Of a DNA stretch of 64,000 bases, positions 17,984-27,943 are shown in pieces. Within the stretch, counting starts at the first letter, position 1. The number at the start of each line of letters is the position of its first letter. Origin of the DNA: Roseivivax sp. THAF197b (GTDB lineage Bacteria; Pseudomonadota; Alphaproteobacteria; Rhodobacterales; Rhodobacteraceae); the NCBI RefSeq assembly GCF_009363255.1, contig NZ_CP045318.1:1340001-1404000 (forward strand), in the 5' to 3' direction. The translations under genes were made by a program, and so were the position numbers. Under the pieces are notes generated by a model that had not been told where the DNA came from, made no database searches, and saw only the letters and a program-made list of their open reading frames with translations.

Positions 17984-19276
17984 TCACATGCCGCCGGGTG
18001 TCAGCTTGTGGATTTGGCCTTCATCGACCGCCGTGTAGAGGCTGCCATCGGGACCCAGCACAACCGAGCGGAAGCGCGCCGAGTCCATGGGCAGCGTCAT
18101 CTCGGTCACGTCCTCGACCTCCATGTCGTCGGTCAGTTCGATCACGTCGATGCGCTGGCCGATGGGCGTGCCGCCGAAGCCGATGCCCATGATGCCGACA
18201 ACCATGGCGCCATCCCAGTCACCCCATTGCTCGCCTTCGAGGAAGGCCGCCGAGGAGGTGCCCTGCGACCAGCCATTGTTAGTCCAGATCGGTGGCATGG
18301 CGTCGGGATAGGTCTCGAAGTCGGTCATCGGCATGAAGGCCGCGCGCTCGTAGCGGTTCATGCCCTCGCCCTGGTTGGGCATGTAGCCGCAATAGCCGTC
18401 CGGGCAGTCACCGCGTCCGGCCATGTTGTCGCGCGGATCCCAGCCGGCATTGCCGCCATTCACGAGAACGGTGATCTCGTCCGAGTGCCAGGGGCCGTGC
18501 TCTGCCGCGATGGGCGTGCCGGTTTCGGGGTGGAAGGCGATGCCCTGCACGTTGCGGTGACCATAGGTGAAGGTCCGCGGATCGAAGCCCTCGGGCGGGC
18601 TGTTGTCCGGATGGGCATTGCCATCGGTGTCGATGCGGATGACCTTGGAGCCCATCATCGTCGGGCTTTGCGGGACCTCTTCGTTGTGGTTGTCGCCGGT
18701 GGTCAGCCAGAGCGCACCACTTTCGTCAAAGCGCACGCGCCCGCCGTTATGCGCACCGGGGCCGCCGAACGGGTGGTCCGAGGCTTCCATCTTGTAGGGC
18801 ACGTCATCCACGATGTCGGTGCGATTTGAGACCGAGGTGAAGTCCCCAGACACCTCGAAGCGCATCAGCCGGTTGGTATGCGGGTCGGACATGTTCGACG
18901 TCGAATAGACATAGACCCGGCGGTTCTCGGCGAAGTCGGGGTCGAAGGCGACGCCCATCATCCCGGCCTGGCCTTCGCAGAACAGATCGTCGCCCGTGGC
19001 GGCATAGCCTTCGCTGCCGCTCATCCCGTAAAGCGCGTTGACGGTGCCGTCGGGCATGCGCACCGACAGGCCTTTGCACTTCTCGGTAAAGAGCATCGTG
19101 CCGTCGTCGAGAAAGGCCATATCCCACGGGCTTTCGAGGTTATCGAGCACCACCTCGTGCTGCAGTGCGGTCGTGTTCATACCCGATTGCGCGAGCGCCG
19201 GGGTCGTGCCCAGTGCCGTGCCGAGCAGCATGGTCGCGATGAGTGCCGATGTCTGGCGATTGGTCTTTTTAACCAT
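17984..19276 (-). CDS. Secreted PQQ-dependent sugar dehydrogenase-like beta-propeller
   Basis: 430 residues from MVKKTN (ribosome site GGGAGG), with a signal peptide ending near ALA-QS. It shows the soluble glucose/sorbosone dehydrogenase propeller: ESPWDMAFLDDGTMLFTE, GMMGVAFDPDF, GGRVRFDESGALWLTTGDNH, GHRNVQGIAFHPETG and AEHGPWHSDEI. These match the positions that hold the catalytic His, the PQQ-binding residues and calcium in this family. Extra cysteines (GDCPDGYC) suggest a disulfide. The substrate is unknown. The adjacent cytochrome c gene on the same strand could encode its electron acceptor. Confidence 0.88.
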   Translation of the reverse strand: MVKKTNRQTSALIATMLLGTALGTTPALAQSGMNTTALQHEVVLDNLESPWDMAFLDDGTMLFTEKCKGLSVRMPDGTVNALYGMSGSEGYAATGDDLFCEGQAGMMGVAFDPDFAENRRVYVYSTSNMSDPHTNRLMRFEVSGDFTSVSNRTDIVDDVPYKMEASDHPFGGPGAHNGGRVRFDESGALWLTTGDNHNEEVPQSPTMMGSKVIRIDTDGNAHPDNSPPEGFDPRTFTYGHRNVQGIAFHPETGTPIAAEHGPWHSDEITVLVNGGNAGWDPRDNMAGRGDCPDGYCGYMPNQGEGMNRYERAAFMPMTDFETYPDAMPPIWTNNGWSQGTSSAAFLEGEQWGDWDGAMVVGIMGIGFGGTPIGQRIDVIELTDDMEVEDVTEMTLPMDSARFRSVVLGPDGSLYTAVDEGQIHKLTPGGM

Positions 19277-19579
19277 TTTATCCTCCCTGATACGATGGTT
19301 GCCGGAGCCTGCGCGATTTGGGGATAAATGACGCAAGGTCACCCGGGCCACCGACGGTAGGCCGCAAAAACGCTTTGGAGCAAGAATTTTCCGACGGATC
19401 CGTGCTGGGCTCGGCGGAAGACCGCATTTGCGTTTTCGGGCCCATGCCAGTTACGCCTCTGGAATCGTTTGGAGAATTATGGGGTGTTCGGACGGGAGGA
19501 TGGCCACGGGACGCCCGTCCGCGCGGTTGCGCAGACGTCGCTCATTGATGTGTTGCGGTGCGGCTTTGAAGCGGCCGCC
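19277..19579. other. Non-coding gap between cytochrome c and dehydrogenase genes
   Basis: About 300 bases without a supported gene. It holds the dehydrogenase leader (GGGAGG ribosome site at its left end). Near its right end, after the cytochrome c stop, is a weak hairpin (GCGGC/GCCGC) without a T-tract. Nothing else is recognisable. Confidence 0.5.
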
Positions 19580-19900
19580 TCACTCGAAGGCGGTCGTTAC
19601 ATACACGGCGATGCTGGCGATCTCGTCATCCGACAGGCGCTTGGCATGGGGGATCATCAGCAGCGAGTTCGGCCCCACCTTGTCACCGGCGCGGTAGGTC
19701 TCCAGCCGGTCGGTGAGGTATGCCACGTCCTTGTCGTTGAGCTTGGGATAGCTCGCCATGCCGTTCGCGGTAGGGCCATGGCAGTTCTTGCAGACGGATT
19801 GGTAGATCTCTTCGCCCTGCGCCGCATCCTGTGCATGGGCCGCGACGCCCGACAGGCAGAAAACGGCCGCGACCGCGAGGGAGCTGTGCTTGAACGCCAT
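19580..19900 (-). CDS. Periplasmic class I cytochrome c, small
   Basis: 106 residues with a signal peptide (cleavage near AHA-QD). One haem site CKNCH at about residues 37-41, with GPTANGMASYPKLN after it and an axial Met in SLLMIPHAKRL; the C-terminus DDEIASIAVYVTTAF is the usual terminal helix. It carries one electron at a time in the periplasm. It lies upstream of and co-directional with the sugar dehydrogenase gene at 17984, with about 300 bases between, suggesting it accepts electrons from that enzyme. Confidence 0.9.
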   Translation of the reverse strand: MAFKHSSLAVAAVFCLSGVAAHAQDAAQGEEIYQSVCKNCHGPTANGMASYPKLNDKDVAYLTDRLETYRAGDKVGPNSLLMIPHAKRLSDDEIASIAVYVTTAFE

Positions 19901-20140
19901 GAGATAGGTCCTTTCGAAAATTGAGATCGGGTCGGTCGCCCGTATGCATGAAACCCCGCCGTGCCGCGCTCGGTGCGGGCACCCGCTCTGGACGGGTATT
20001 GCTACGCATTCCCGCGCGGCGATCAAGGGCGTTATCGCGGGCGCATCTGTGCCGAGCATTGGCAAGGCCGCGATGCTCTGCAAGAACCGGGGCGGACCTG
20101 TTTCGACGGTCTGATCGCATTGCCGGGGGCGCAGCTGCCA

Positions 20141-20815
20141 ATGACCTCTTATGCCCGATACGCCCTCTATTATCTGCCGCCCGAGGGCGCGCTGGCTGAG
20201 TTCGGCGCGCGTTGGCTGGGCTGGGATGCGCAGGCGGGGGTGGAGGCCCCGCTTTACGATCTGGACGGCCTCGATGCCATGACGGCGGGCCCGCGCAAAT
20301 ACGGCTTTCACGCAACGCTGAAGCCGCCGTTCCGGCTCGCGCTGGGTCGAAGCCAGGCGGATCTGGAAGCCGCCATCGCGGAGCTTGCGGGGCGCACTGC
20401 CCAGGCGCGCGCGGATGGGTTGAAGCTCGCGCGGCTGGGGCGGTTCCTCGCCCTTGTCGCCGATGGCGACAGCACCGGGATTGACCGGATCGCGGCGGCC
20501 TGCGTGACGGACCTCGATGCGTTTCGGGCTCCGATGGATGTGGCGGAACGGGCGCGCCGCCAATTGCCACATCTGACCGCGCACCAGCAAGAGTTGCTGG
20601 CCCGTTGGGGCTATCCGCAGGTGCTGGACGCATTCCGCTTTCACATGACGCTAACGGGTCGGCTGAACAAATCCGATCTCGCCCGGGCCGAGGCGGCGCT
20701 GCCGACCCACCTGCCGGACTTGCCCGCGCCGTTCGTTCTGGACGCCGTCACGCTTCTGGGGGAGCGACCGGATGGCCGGTTCGAGCGCATCGCGCGCTTC
20801 CTGCTGACCGCCTGA
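20141..20815 (+). CDS. DUF1045 protein, 2H phosphoesterase superfamily
   Basis: 224 residues from MTSYARYALYYLP. Two HxT motifs, FHATLKPPF near residue 52 and FHMTLTGRL near residue 169, are the paired catalytic histidines of the 2H phosphodiesterase fold. The family is often found with phosphonate-degradation genes and may hydrolyse a cyclic phosphate intermediate, but no phn genes are in this window. A longer in-frame start at 19961 lacks family sequence and is not used. Stands alone, convergent with the beta-propeller gene at 20832. Confidence 0.82.
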   Translation: MTSYARYALYYLPPEGALAEFGARWLGWDAQAGVEAPLYDLDGLDAMTAGPRKYGFHATLKPPFRLALGRSQADLEAAIAELAGRTAQARADGLKLARLGRFLALVADGDSTGIDRIAAACVTDLDAFRAPMDVAERARRQLPHLTAHQQELLARWGYPQVLDAFRFHMTLTGRLNKSDLARAEAALPTHLPDLPAPFVLDAVTLLGERPDGRFERIARFLLTA

Positions 20816-20831
20816 CTTACGTTTGGCGCGA

Positions 20832-21596
20832 TCAGAACATCATGCAATCGGCACCCGGCGCCAGGGGCGGTGCGCCCTCGGGCAGGGTGGGCGTGTAATC
20901 GAAGCTCGCGATCTTGGCACCGCTGTCGAAGGCGATGAACAATTGCCCCGAGCCCGGCCGGATCGCGATCCCCTCGGGGTCGATGCCGTAAGGCACCAGC
21001 GAGACGGTGCCGAGCAGCCCGCCCTCCGCGTCGAATTCGTAAAGCGCGTTCGAGCCTTCCCAATCGTCCACGATCAGCAGATGGCCCGTGCGCGGATCCC
21101 GCGCGATGCCTTGGGCCTCCGACAGGGGCGGCTCCAGCGTCATCGTGTCGATCCGCTTCAGGATATCACCTTCAGGCGACAGCCAGGTCAGGTATTCGGG
21201 ATCGTCTTCCACCGTGATGAGCCGACCGTCCGCATCGACGGCAATGCCTTCGGTATCGGCCCAGCCGCTGGCGATGCGAAACGGGGCGGCCAACGGCGTG
21301 CCGGACTTGTCTAGCCTTTGAAACAGGCCCATCCCGTCGGCCACGATCAGGTTGTCCCCCTCGAGCGAGATGGCCTTGATCCGGCTCAGATCCGAGGAGA
21401 TGCGCCGCAATTCGTCCCCCTGAAGGGTGACGAGGATGGCCTCCGGCCCCTCATTGGCGATCCAGAGCCCGCAGAATGTCGGATCGTAATCGAGGCTCGC
21501 CGGGCGGTTCAGCGCGTAATTGCCCGTGAGCGTGATCTCCAGCGCGGCACTCTGCGTGGCCCAGAGGCCGAGGGCGAGGGCGGCAAGGCTGCGCAT
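20832..21596 (-). CDS. Secreted SdiA-regulated-type beta-propeller protein
   Basis: 254 residues from MRSLAALALG (ribosome site AGGAAA), with a signal peptide ending near SAA-LE. Repeating blade motifs are visible: PASLDYDPTFCGLWIANEG, IKAISLEGDNLIVADG, DTEGIAVDADGRLITVED, AQGIARDPRTGHLLIVDD and PEGIAIRPGSGQLFIAFD. This is an NHL/SdiA-regulated-like propeller. Its role is unknown; binding of a small ligand or a lactonase-like activity are both possible. Ends ADCMMF. It is divergent from the aldolase gene at 21827. Confidence 0.75.
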   Translation of the reverse strand: MRSLAALALGLWATQSAALEITLTGNYALNRPASLDYDPTFCGLWIANEGPEAILVTLQGDELRRISSDLSRIKAISLEGDNLIVADGMGLFQRLDKSGTPLAAPFRIASGWADTEGIAVDADGRLITVEDDPEYLTWLSPEGDILKRIDTMTLEPPLSEAQGIARDPRTGHLLIVDDWEGSNALYEFDAEGGLLGTVSLVPYGIDPEGIAIRPGSGQLFIAFDSGAKIASFDYTPTLPEGAPPLAPGADCMMF

Positions 21597-21826
21597 CGGC
21601 AGCTTTCCTGACGGTGAGGGACGGGCGCTCATACCGTCAGCTTGGCACGAGAGGGGCGTGGTCGCGAAGGACTAATCGACGCGGGCCAGGCAAATGCGCC
21701 TCCGGCGCGTCTCGGAGCCGCCCGCCTGCATAAAGTCGCCGCAGCGCGGATACCCGATCTCCTATCTTGCTGTCCGGCCCGCATTGTGTCGCCATGCGGG
21801 CAAAGACCCAGCAAGGAGAATGCTTC

Positions 21827-22588
21827 ATGGATTTGCCCCGGAACCTCTTCAAGGCGCGGCTCAAGGCGGGCACGCAGCAGATCGGCATGTGGAACATGAT
21901 CGGCGGCAATACCGTGCCCGAGATGCTCGCGGGCGCGGGCTATGACTGGGTGCTCGTCGATTGCGAACATGCGCCGGTCGATACGCTCGATGTGCTGCCC
22001 GCGCTCCAGGCCATCGGACAATATCCCGATGTCTCGGCGGTGGTGCGTCCGGCAGCGAATGATCCGGTGCTGTTCAAACGTCTGCTGGATATAGGCGCGC
22101 AGACGCTTCTTGTGCCGTATGTGCAAAGTGCCGAGGAGGCGCGCGCCGCCGTGTCAGCCATGCGCTACGGCCCGCGCGGGATACGCGGCATGGCAGGCGC
22201 GATGCGGGCCACGCGCTACGGTCGCGTGACCGATTACTTCACCCGCGCCGAAGAGGAGCTGTGCCTGATCCTGCAGGTGGAAACTCAGGCGGGCGTCGAC
22301 GCGCTGGACGAGATCGCCGCGGTGGACGGCGTGGACGGCATCTTCATCGGGCCTGCCGATCTGAGCGCCAGCATGGGCTATCCGGGCCAGTTGGGACACC
22401 CAGAGGTGCGCGCGACCATCGACGATGTGATCCGGCGGCTCCAGGCGCTGGGAATGCCGTCGGGCATCCTGTCTCTCGATCCCGACGAGGCCGCGCAATT
22501 CATGGCGCTGGGCACGCGGTTCACTGCCGTGGGCATCGATCTCACACTTCTGACGCAGGCTGCGGCGCAGTTGCGACAGCGGTTCTGA
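21827..22588 (+). CDS. HpcH/HpaI-family class II aldolase
   Basis: 253 residues from MDLPRNLFKA, with the ribosome site AAGGAG. Family marks: GMWNMIGGNTVPEMLAGAG, the base in LVDCEHAP, VVRPAANDP with an Arg for the pyruvate enolate, VETQAGVDALDEI with the metal-binding Glu, and FIGPADLSASMG with the metal-binding Asp. Such enzymes cleave 4-hydroxy-2-oxo acids to pyruvate or glyoxylate type products plus an aldehyde. The natural substrate cannot be read here, as no pathway genes adjoin. Confidence 0.9.
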   Translation: MDLPRNLFKARLKAGTQQIGMWNMIGGNTVPEMLAGAGYDWVLVDCEHAPVDTLDVLPALQAIGQYPDVSAVVRPAANDPVLFKRLLDIGAQTLLVPYVQSAEEARAAVSAMRYGPRGIRGMAGAMRATRYGRVTDYFTRAEEELCLILQVETQAGVDALDEIAAVDGVDGIFIGPADLSASMGYPGQLGHPEVRATIDDVIRRLQALGMPSGILSLDPDEAAQFMALGTRFTAVGIDLTLLTQAAAQLRQRF

Positions 22589-22633
22589 GCCGCAAGGCTG
22601 CGATCCGGCGCAAGGCGCGAATTTCTCGGGGAA

Positions 22634-22676
22634 TAAAAAACGGCCGGTCTGCCGGGAGGAGGTAGCAGACCGACCG
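22634..22676 (-). terminator. Terminator hairpin carrying a CCUCCUCCC loop
   Basis: On the minus strand a 12-bp stem (CGGTCGGTCTGC with GCAGACCGGCCG, one G-U pair) encloses the loop TACCTCCTCCCG and is followed by six T. It is both a strong rho-independent terminator and the second cuckoo hairpin of the small RNA. Confidence 0.85.
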
Positions 22677-22793
22677 CTCTAACCCTCAAGCGCCAAGGGA
22701 GGAGGAAAAGGCGCTCAAAGTGCCAGTGCCAACCGCCATGCGAAGGGATCGGCCTGACCGTAACCGAAGGCGGGTCGGTGCCGCACCTTCGAT
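22634..22793 (-). ncRNA. Cuckoo-type (CCUCCUCCC-motif) small RNA, two hairpins
   Basis: Two consecutive minus-strand hairpins each expose CCTCCTCCC in the loop. The first has an AGCGCC/GGCGCT stem (22689-22715) with motif at 22697-22705; the second (22641-22676) has its motif at 22654-22662 and ends in a T-run. This matches the alphaproteobacterial cuckoo RNA family, including the stress-induced CcsR RNAs of Rhodobacter sphaeroides. The motif resembles the anti-Shine-Dalgarno of 16S rRNA, so the RNAs may pair with GGAGG sites. The 5' end is inferred from a TTGCAA/TAGTTT promoter-like pair at 22822-22827 and 22800-22805 with a 16-base spacer. Confidence 0.82.
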
Positions 22794-22819
22794 AGATCAA
22801 AACTAGGCAGCCTCGGCAT
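22715..22819 (-). CDS. Possible 34-residue ORF leading into the cuckoo hairpins
   Basis: An ATG-initiated frame encodes MPRLPSFDLSKVRHRPAFGY and continues to a TGA that overlaps the foot of the first cuckoo hairpin. In Rhodobacter sphaeroides the CcsR RNAs follow a small DUF1127 gene (ccaF1); this peptide occupies that place but does not show the DUF1127 arginine-rich pattern. There is no good ribosome site, and if the promoter proposed for the small RNA is real, the ATG would lie upstream of the transcript. It may be chance. Confidence 0.25.
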   Translation of the reverse strand: MPRLPSFDLSKVRHRPAFGYGQADPFAWRLALAL

Positions 22820-23266
22820 CCTTGCAAGCGCTGCGTTGCAGAAAACGTCAGATTCCCGGAGGTATTAAAACGTGGCTGAAAAAATGCGCGCCTTTCGCGG
22901 GCCGATGATGCCCGGATACCCGGTGTGGAATCCCGTCAAGCGTATCTCCGTTGGCCCGATCTGCCGAGGCCGCAAGCGGCGATCCGGCGGATTTTGAGGG
23001 ATCGATCAACGGATCATAGCCTTTGGGCAGCCTCGGGACGTCTCGCGTCGCGCCGCTCAGGTGCGACGTTAAGTCACTGAAAACAGACCGAAAGTGTCGT
23101 CGGGTTGTCATGCGGCGGGCTGATTGGTAGGGTCCGGTCAATCAAACAAGCCCAGCCGCCTGGATCGGGCTTCTCTTCCCTGCATTCGCATCGCTGAGGG
23201 AGTGACCGGTCGGTTACTGACCGCGCAATCGCGCGCGGCGGCTTCGTGGCAATGAACGGAGGAAAC
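22820..23266. other. Non-coding region between the small RNA and the ATP-grasp gene
   Basis: About 450 bases with no supported gene. It holds the divergent control regions of the small RNA (minus) and the ATP-grasp gene (plus; ribosome site GGAGGAAAC just before 23267). A minus-strand open frame of 97 codons here has no family likeness or ribosome site. Confidence 0.5.
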
Positions 23267-24493
23267 ATGAACGATTACAATCCCGACAAAGGATATGTCG
23301 CCCTTCTGGGCTGGAGCCTGAACGCCATCGACGCCGTCGACCGGTTTGACCGTCGCTATGTCGTGGTCGCACCGCCCTGGGCCGAAGATTACTGCAAACA
23401 GAACGACATTCCCTTCATTCCATGGGATTTCGACCGTCTGAACGAACGCTCGCACGAGCTGGCGCACCGTCTGGCCGATGAAGGCGTCGATGTGGCGATC
23501 CCGCTTTACGAGGAGACGGTGGAATGGGCCGGCGCGATCAACGCCGTGCTGCTGAAGAACCCGCGCCTTCTGGGCCAATCCATGCTGTTCCGCGACAAGT
23601 CGCTGATGAAGCGGCGCGCCCAGCTCGGCGGTATCCGCGTGGGTGTTTTCGAGGAGGCGCATGATCGTGGCGACGTGATCCGGTTCCTCAAGCGGGTGAA
23701 CCAGACCTTGTTGAAGCTTGATGGTGACCCGAACGATCCCATCCACTTCAAGGCCTTCGACAAGTCGGGCACGGCGGGCCACCGCGTGATCCGCACGCCC
23801 GAGGACGTGGACAACATCCCGGACGACGAATTCCCGGCGCTCTTGGAAAGCCATCTCGACGGCTGGGAATTTGCGGTCGAGGCCTGGATCAAGGACGGCA
23901 AGATCCAGTTCCTCAACATTTCGGAATACGTCACTCTGGGCTATTCGGTCTTCGTGCCCGCGACGCCCGAGCTCGAGGCGCATCGCGCCCGCATCACCGA
24001 GGAGATCGAGAAGCTGATCGAGGCCTTCGATATCGATTTCGGCTTCATCCATCCCGAATACTTCCTCACGAGCGACAACAAGCTCTACTTCGGCGAGGTC
24101 GCCTACCGTCCGCCGGGCTTCAAGGCGCTGGAGCTGATCGAGCGCGCCTACGGCTTCAACGGCTATCAGGGCCTCGTGCTGATGTTCGATCCGAACACCA
24201 CGCAGGACGAGATCGACGCCTTCTTCCCCGAGGAAGTGACCGGTGCGAAAGGCCATGCGGGCTGCTTCGGCGTCTATCCGCGCCGCCGCGTCGTCAGCCG
24301 CCTCGAAGTGCCGGAGGAGACGGCAAACCACCCCTATTTCGAGTTCCATGAGCTCGCCGAGCCCATGGAAAGCAAGGTGACGAAGCGTACCGCCTTCGGT
24401 ACGCATTGGGGACTTGCCTATTTCTTCGGCGAAGACCCGCATAAGCTGCGGGATCTCTTGAAAGCTCAGGAAGAGCTTGATTTCTATGTCTGA
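23267..24493 (+). CDS. ATP-grasp carboxylate-amine ligase-like protein
   Basis: 408 residues from MNDYNPDKGY, with ribosome site GGAGGAAAC. The N-terminal domain is a pre-ATP-grasp Rossmann-like region (VALLGWSLNAIDAV, VAIPLYEETVEWAG); the ATP-grasp core includes RDKSLMKRRAQLGGI near 109-123, FKAFDKSGTAGHRVI near 161-175, EFAVEAWIKDGKI near 201-213 and the metal-binding YFGEVAYRPPG near 274-284. Such enzymes activate a carboxylate with ATP and join it to an amine or thiol. Substrates are unknown. It is followed after 36 bases by an unrecognised gene with a cysteine-peptidase-like triad, and then by sqdBDC, all on the same strand. Confidence 0.85.
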   Translation: MNDYNPDKGYVALLGWSLNAIDAVDRFDRRYVVVAPPWAEDYCKQNDIPFIPWDFDRLNERSHELAHRLADEGVDVAIPLYEETVEWAGAINAVLLKNPRLLGQSMLFRDKSLMKRRAQLGGIRVGVFEEAHDRGDVIRFLKRVNQTLLKLDGDPNDPIHFKAFDKSGTAGHRVIRTPEDVDNIPDDEFPALLESHLDGWEFAVEAWIKDGKIQFLNISEYVTLGYSVFVPATPELEAHRARITEEIEKLIEAFDIDFGFIHPEYFLTSDNKLYFGEVAYRPPGFKALELIERAYGFNGYQGLVLMFDPNTTQDEIDAFFPEEVTGAKGHAGCFGVYPRRRVVSRLEVPEETANHPYFEFHELAEPMESKVTKRTAFGTHWGLAYFFGEDPHKLRDLLKAQEELDFYV

Positions 24494-24529
24494 GGCAACA
24501 AGCGGGGCATCCAGGAGGTGCAATACCTG

Positions 24530-26497
24530 ATGGATACGGTTGTTGGTGATGTCGAGCGTCTGTCCAGGACGCTCGATGTCGCGACAGAACGGCTGGAGCG
24601 GGCGCGCCCCTTCTCCAAGCAGCGGAACCAAAGGCCCGTTCTCGATGTGCTGTCACGGTTGATGGCCGTCGAGGGGGGGCTGGAGGCAATCTATGCGCGT
24701 GCGATTGCGCTCGATGAGGCGGGGCTGTTCACAGGCTCCGACTGGAACATGCCGAACGCGCTCCTGCCCCAATTGTCAGGTCAGACGCTTGAAGGCGAAG
24801 ACCGGCTTCTGGCAGCACTCGAAGCGGCAAGCCTGATGCGGTTTCTGGCAGTGGCCGTGGGGGATGCGACCCATCCCGCGCTGCAGCAGGATTACGCCCG
24901 GCAATTCCTGACCCAGCTTCTCGCGCTCAATCTGCCGCGCTTTTTCGATTTCTCCGACGAGGCCAGCCGGGCGGCAGGCGCGCGGGCCGCGATTGCGGGC
25001 CGCGTTCTGCGCATGGTGGCCGACCGGATCGGTCTGCAGGACGTGCTGGGCCAGATGGTGACCGAGATCTGGCGCATTCTCGAACAGCGCCCCGTTCAGA
25101 TGGCGCCGGTCAAGGACATGATCACGCAGATCGCCATCGTGCTCGCGCGCCAGGGCAGCGCGCCTGGGGCCGACAGGCTGGGCGCAGAGCGGCTGGTCAG
25201 CGCGCTCTTCGGTCCCACGGCCGAAACGCGGGACGATCCGGGGATCGAGGCCTATGTCGCCCGGCTCGATCAACTCGACGAGGTGGCGCTCTCGCGCGAG
25301 GCGATGGGCTTTGCCCGGTCGATGCACGACACGGGGCTCGTCTCGGACTACCATGCAGGTTTCCTGGTCTGGGCGGTGGAGTACCCCGACCGGCCCTTCG
25401 TGCCCGAGGCGCTTGGTCTCGGTCCCACGGGCCGCGATTGCTGGCGTCACTTCCGCAGCCTCATCGAAGACCTGATCCGCACCAGCGTCACCCCCGCGAC
25501 CAGCCAGGCGGTGCACGGGCTCGCGATGCTGCTCGAACGCGGCGTGATGCACGCGCCACCCGTGGCCCCGGCCTTGCGCCGCGCCATGACCATCGATTTC
25601 GCGCCTGCCGTGCAGGACCGGCTCGCGCTGGGCTTCGGCCCGCACGTGTCGCCCCACAGCCTGATCACCGCATCTCTGCTGGAGGTTATCGGCAAGCCGC
25701 TGGGCGTGGGGCAGGGGGCGAACCCGACCTGCCAATCGGCACGCGCCATCTCGATGTGGGCGCTGAACGATCCCGATTTCCTGCTGCATCTCGTGGTGCA
25801 GGCCGCCGAGGCCGAAACGATCATCATGCATTTCGAGGGCAAGCGCATCGCCTCCGCCGATTTGCCCGCGGGCCTTGCGGGCTTCGGTCCGATCGATGCG
25901 GATCCCGTCTCCGTGCTGCTGGTGCCGCATCTCGACCGGATCTATGCCGAGATGGGCCGTCTTTGTGCAGGCCGGGCAGGAGATCCGCATCGCTGGATCA
26001 ACCCGGAATTTCATGGCTGGTGGGTCGCCCGCGAATGTGCGGTGGCCGTGGATGTGGCGACGGGCAAGCTTGACGATTACGACCGCTTCGTTGCGCGGTT
26101 CCACGAAAGCTACCATCCCGATTACAATGGCGACCGGCCGCTCATTCATCCCCAACCCGCGGGCATCGCCTTCACCGATCCCACAGGCGCTTTCATCGGT
26201 TGGCACGCGATCACCATCCTGCGCGTCGCCACCGGCCTCTCGGGCGAGATGCGCGTCTATTTCTACAACCCCAACAATGACAGCGGTCAGGATTGGGGCC
26301 ATGGGCTGACCGTCACCACCAGCGGCAATGGAGAACGCTACGGCGAAGGTTCGCTGCCCTTCGAGGAATTCCTGTCGCGTCTCTACCTCTTCCACGATCA
26401 GCCGCACCGGTCCGAGCGGATACGCCCCGTGGAGCCCGAAGTGACCGACCGCGTGCGCGACATGGCTGTGCTGAGCTGGGCCGCCGATCGGATCTGA
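24530..26497 (+). CDS. Unrecognised 655-residue protein with likely papain-like Cys-His-Asn triad
   Basis: I do not recognise the family. Start is the ATG at 24530, 11 bases after AGGAGG; a GTG at 24518 overlaps that site. The first 370 residues are mostly helical with no signal peptide or clear membrane segment. From about residue 390 the pattern changes: GQGANPTCQSARAISMW places a Cys (about 401) at a helix start, GWHAITILRVAT gives a His (about 559) before a strand, and VYFYNPNNDSGQDWG gives an Asn or Asp (580-584). This order and spacing is that of papain-like peptidases and transglutaminase-fold enzymes. It likely acts with the preceding ATP-grasp ligase. Catalysis is inferred from motif order only. 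Confidence 0.75.
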   Translation: MDTVVGDVERLSRTLDVATERLERARPFSKQRNQRPVLDVLSRLMAVEGGLEAIYARAIALDEAGLFTGSDWNMPNALLPQLSGQTLEGEDRLLAALEAASLMRFLAVAVGDATHPALQQDYARQFLTQLLALNLPRFFDFSDEASRAAGARAAIAGRVLRMVADRIGLQDVLGQMVTEIWRILEQRPVQMAPVKDMITQIAIVLARQGSAPGADRLGAERLVSALFGPTAETRDDPGIEAYVARLDQLDEVALSREAMGFARSMHDTGLVSDYHAGFLVWAVEYPDRPFVPEALGLGPTGRDCWRHFRSLIEDLIRTSVTPATSQAVHGLAMLLERGVMHAPPVAPALRRAMTIDFAPAVQDRLALGFGPHVSPHSLITASLLEVIGKPLGVGQGANPTCQSARAISMWALNDPDFLLHLVVQAAEAETIIMHFEGKRIASADLPAGLAGFGPIDADPVSVLLVPHLDRIYAEMGRLCAGRAGDPHRWINPEFHGWWVARECAVAVDVATGKLDDYDRFVARFHESYHPDYNGDRPLIHPQPAGIAFTDPTGAFIGWHAITILRVATGLSGEMRVYFYNPNNDSGQDWGHGLTVTTSGNGERYGEGSLPFEEFLSRLYLFHDQPHRSERIRPVEPEVTDRVRDMAVLSWAADRI

Positions 26498-26725
26498 GCC
26501 TGCCATCTGCTATCCCATCCGGATACCCCGGCATGGCTGTTCCGTACCCGCATTCACCGCGCCCGGTCTGGCGAGTCACCGCCGCCGCCCCGCCTCCTGA
26601 TTTGACTTGGGCACGGGAAAGCCCGACATAAAACCTTCATATGACACCTGCCGGGCAGTCTCGTATCAGAGGCGCGCGTCGGAATGATCGGCGCGGATGG
26701 CAGGACAAGAGGACGGGGTGAGACG

Positions 26726-27939
<1,214 letters not shown>

Positions 27940-27943
<4 letters not shown>

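Noticed and set aside
22848..23141. 97-codon minus-strand frame upstream of the cuckoo RNA as a DUF1127-like gene
   Set aside because: It lacks the DUF1127 arginine-rich motif and a ribosome site; the composition looks random.
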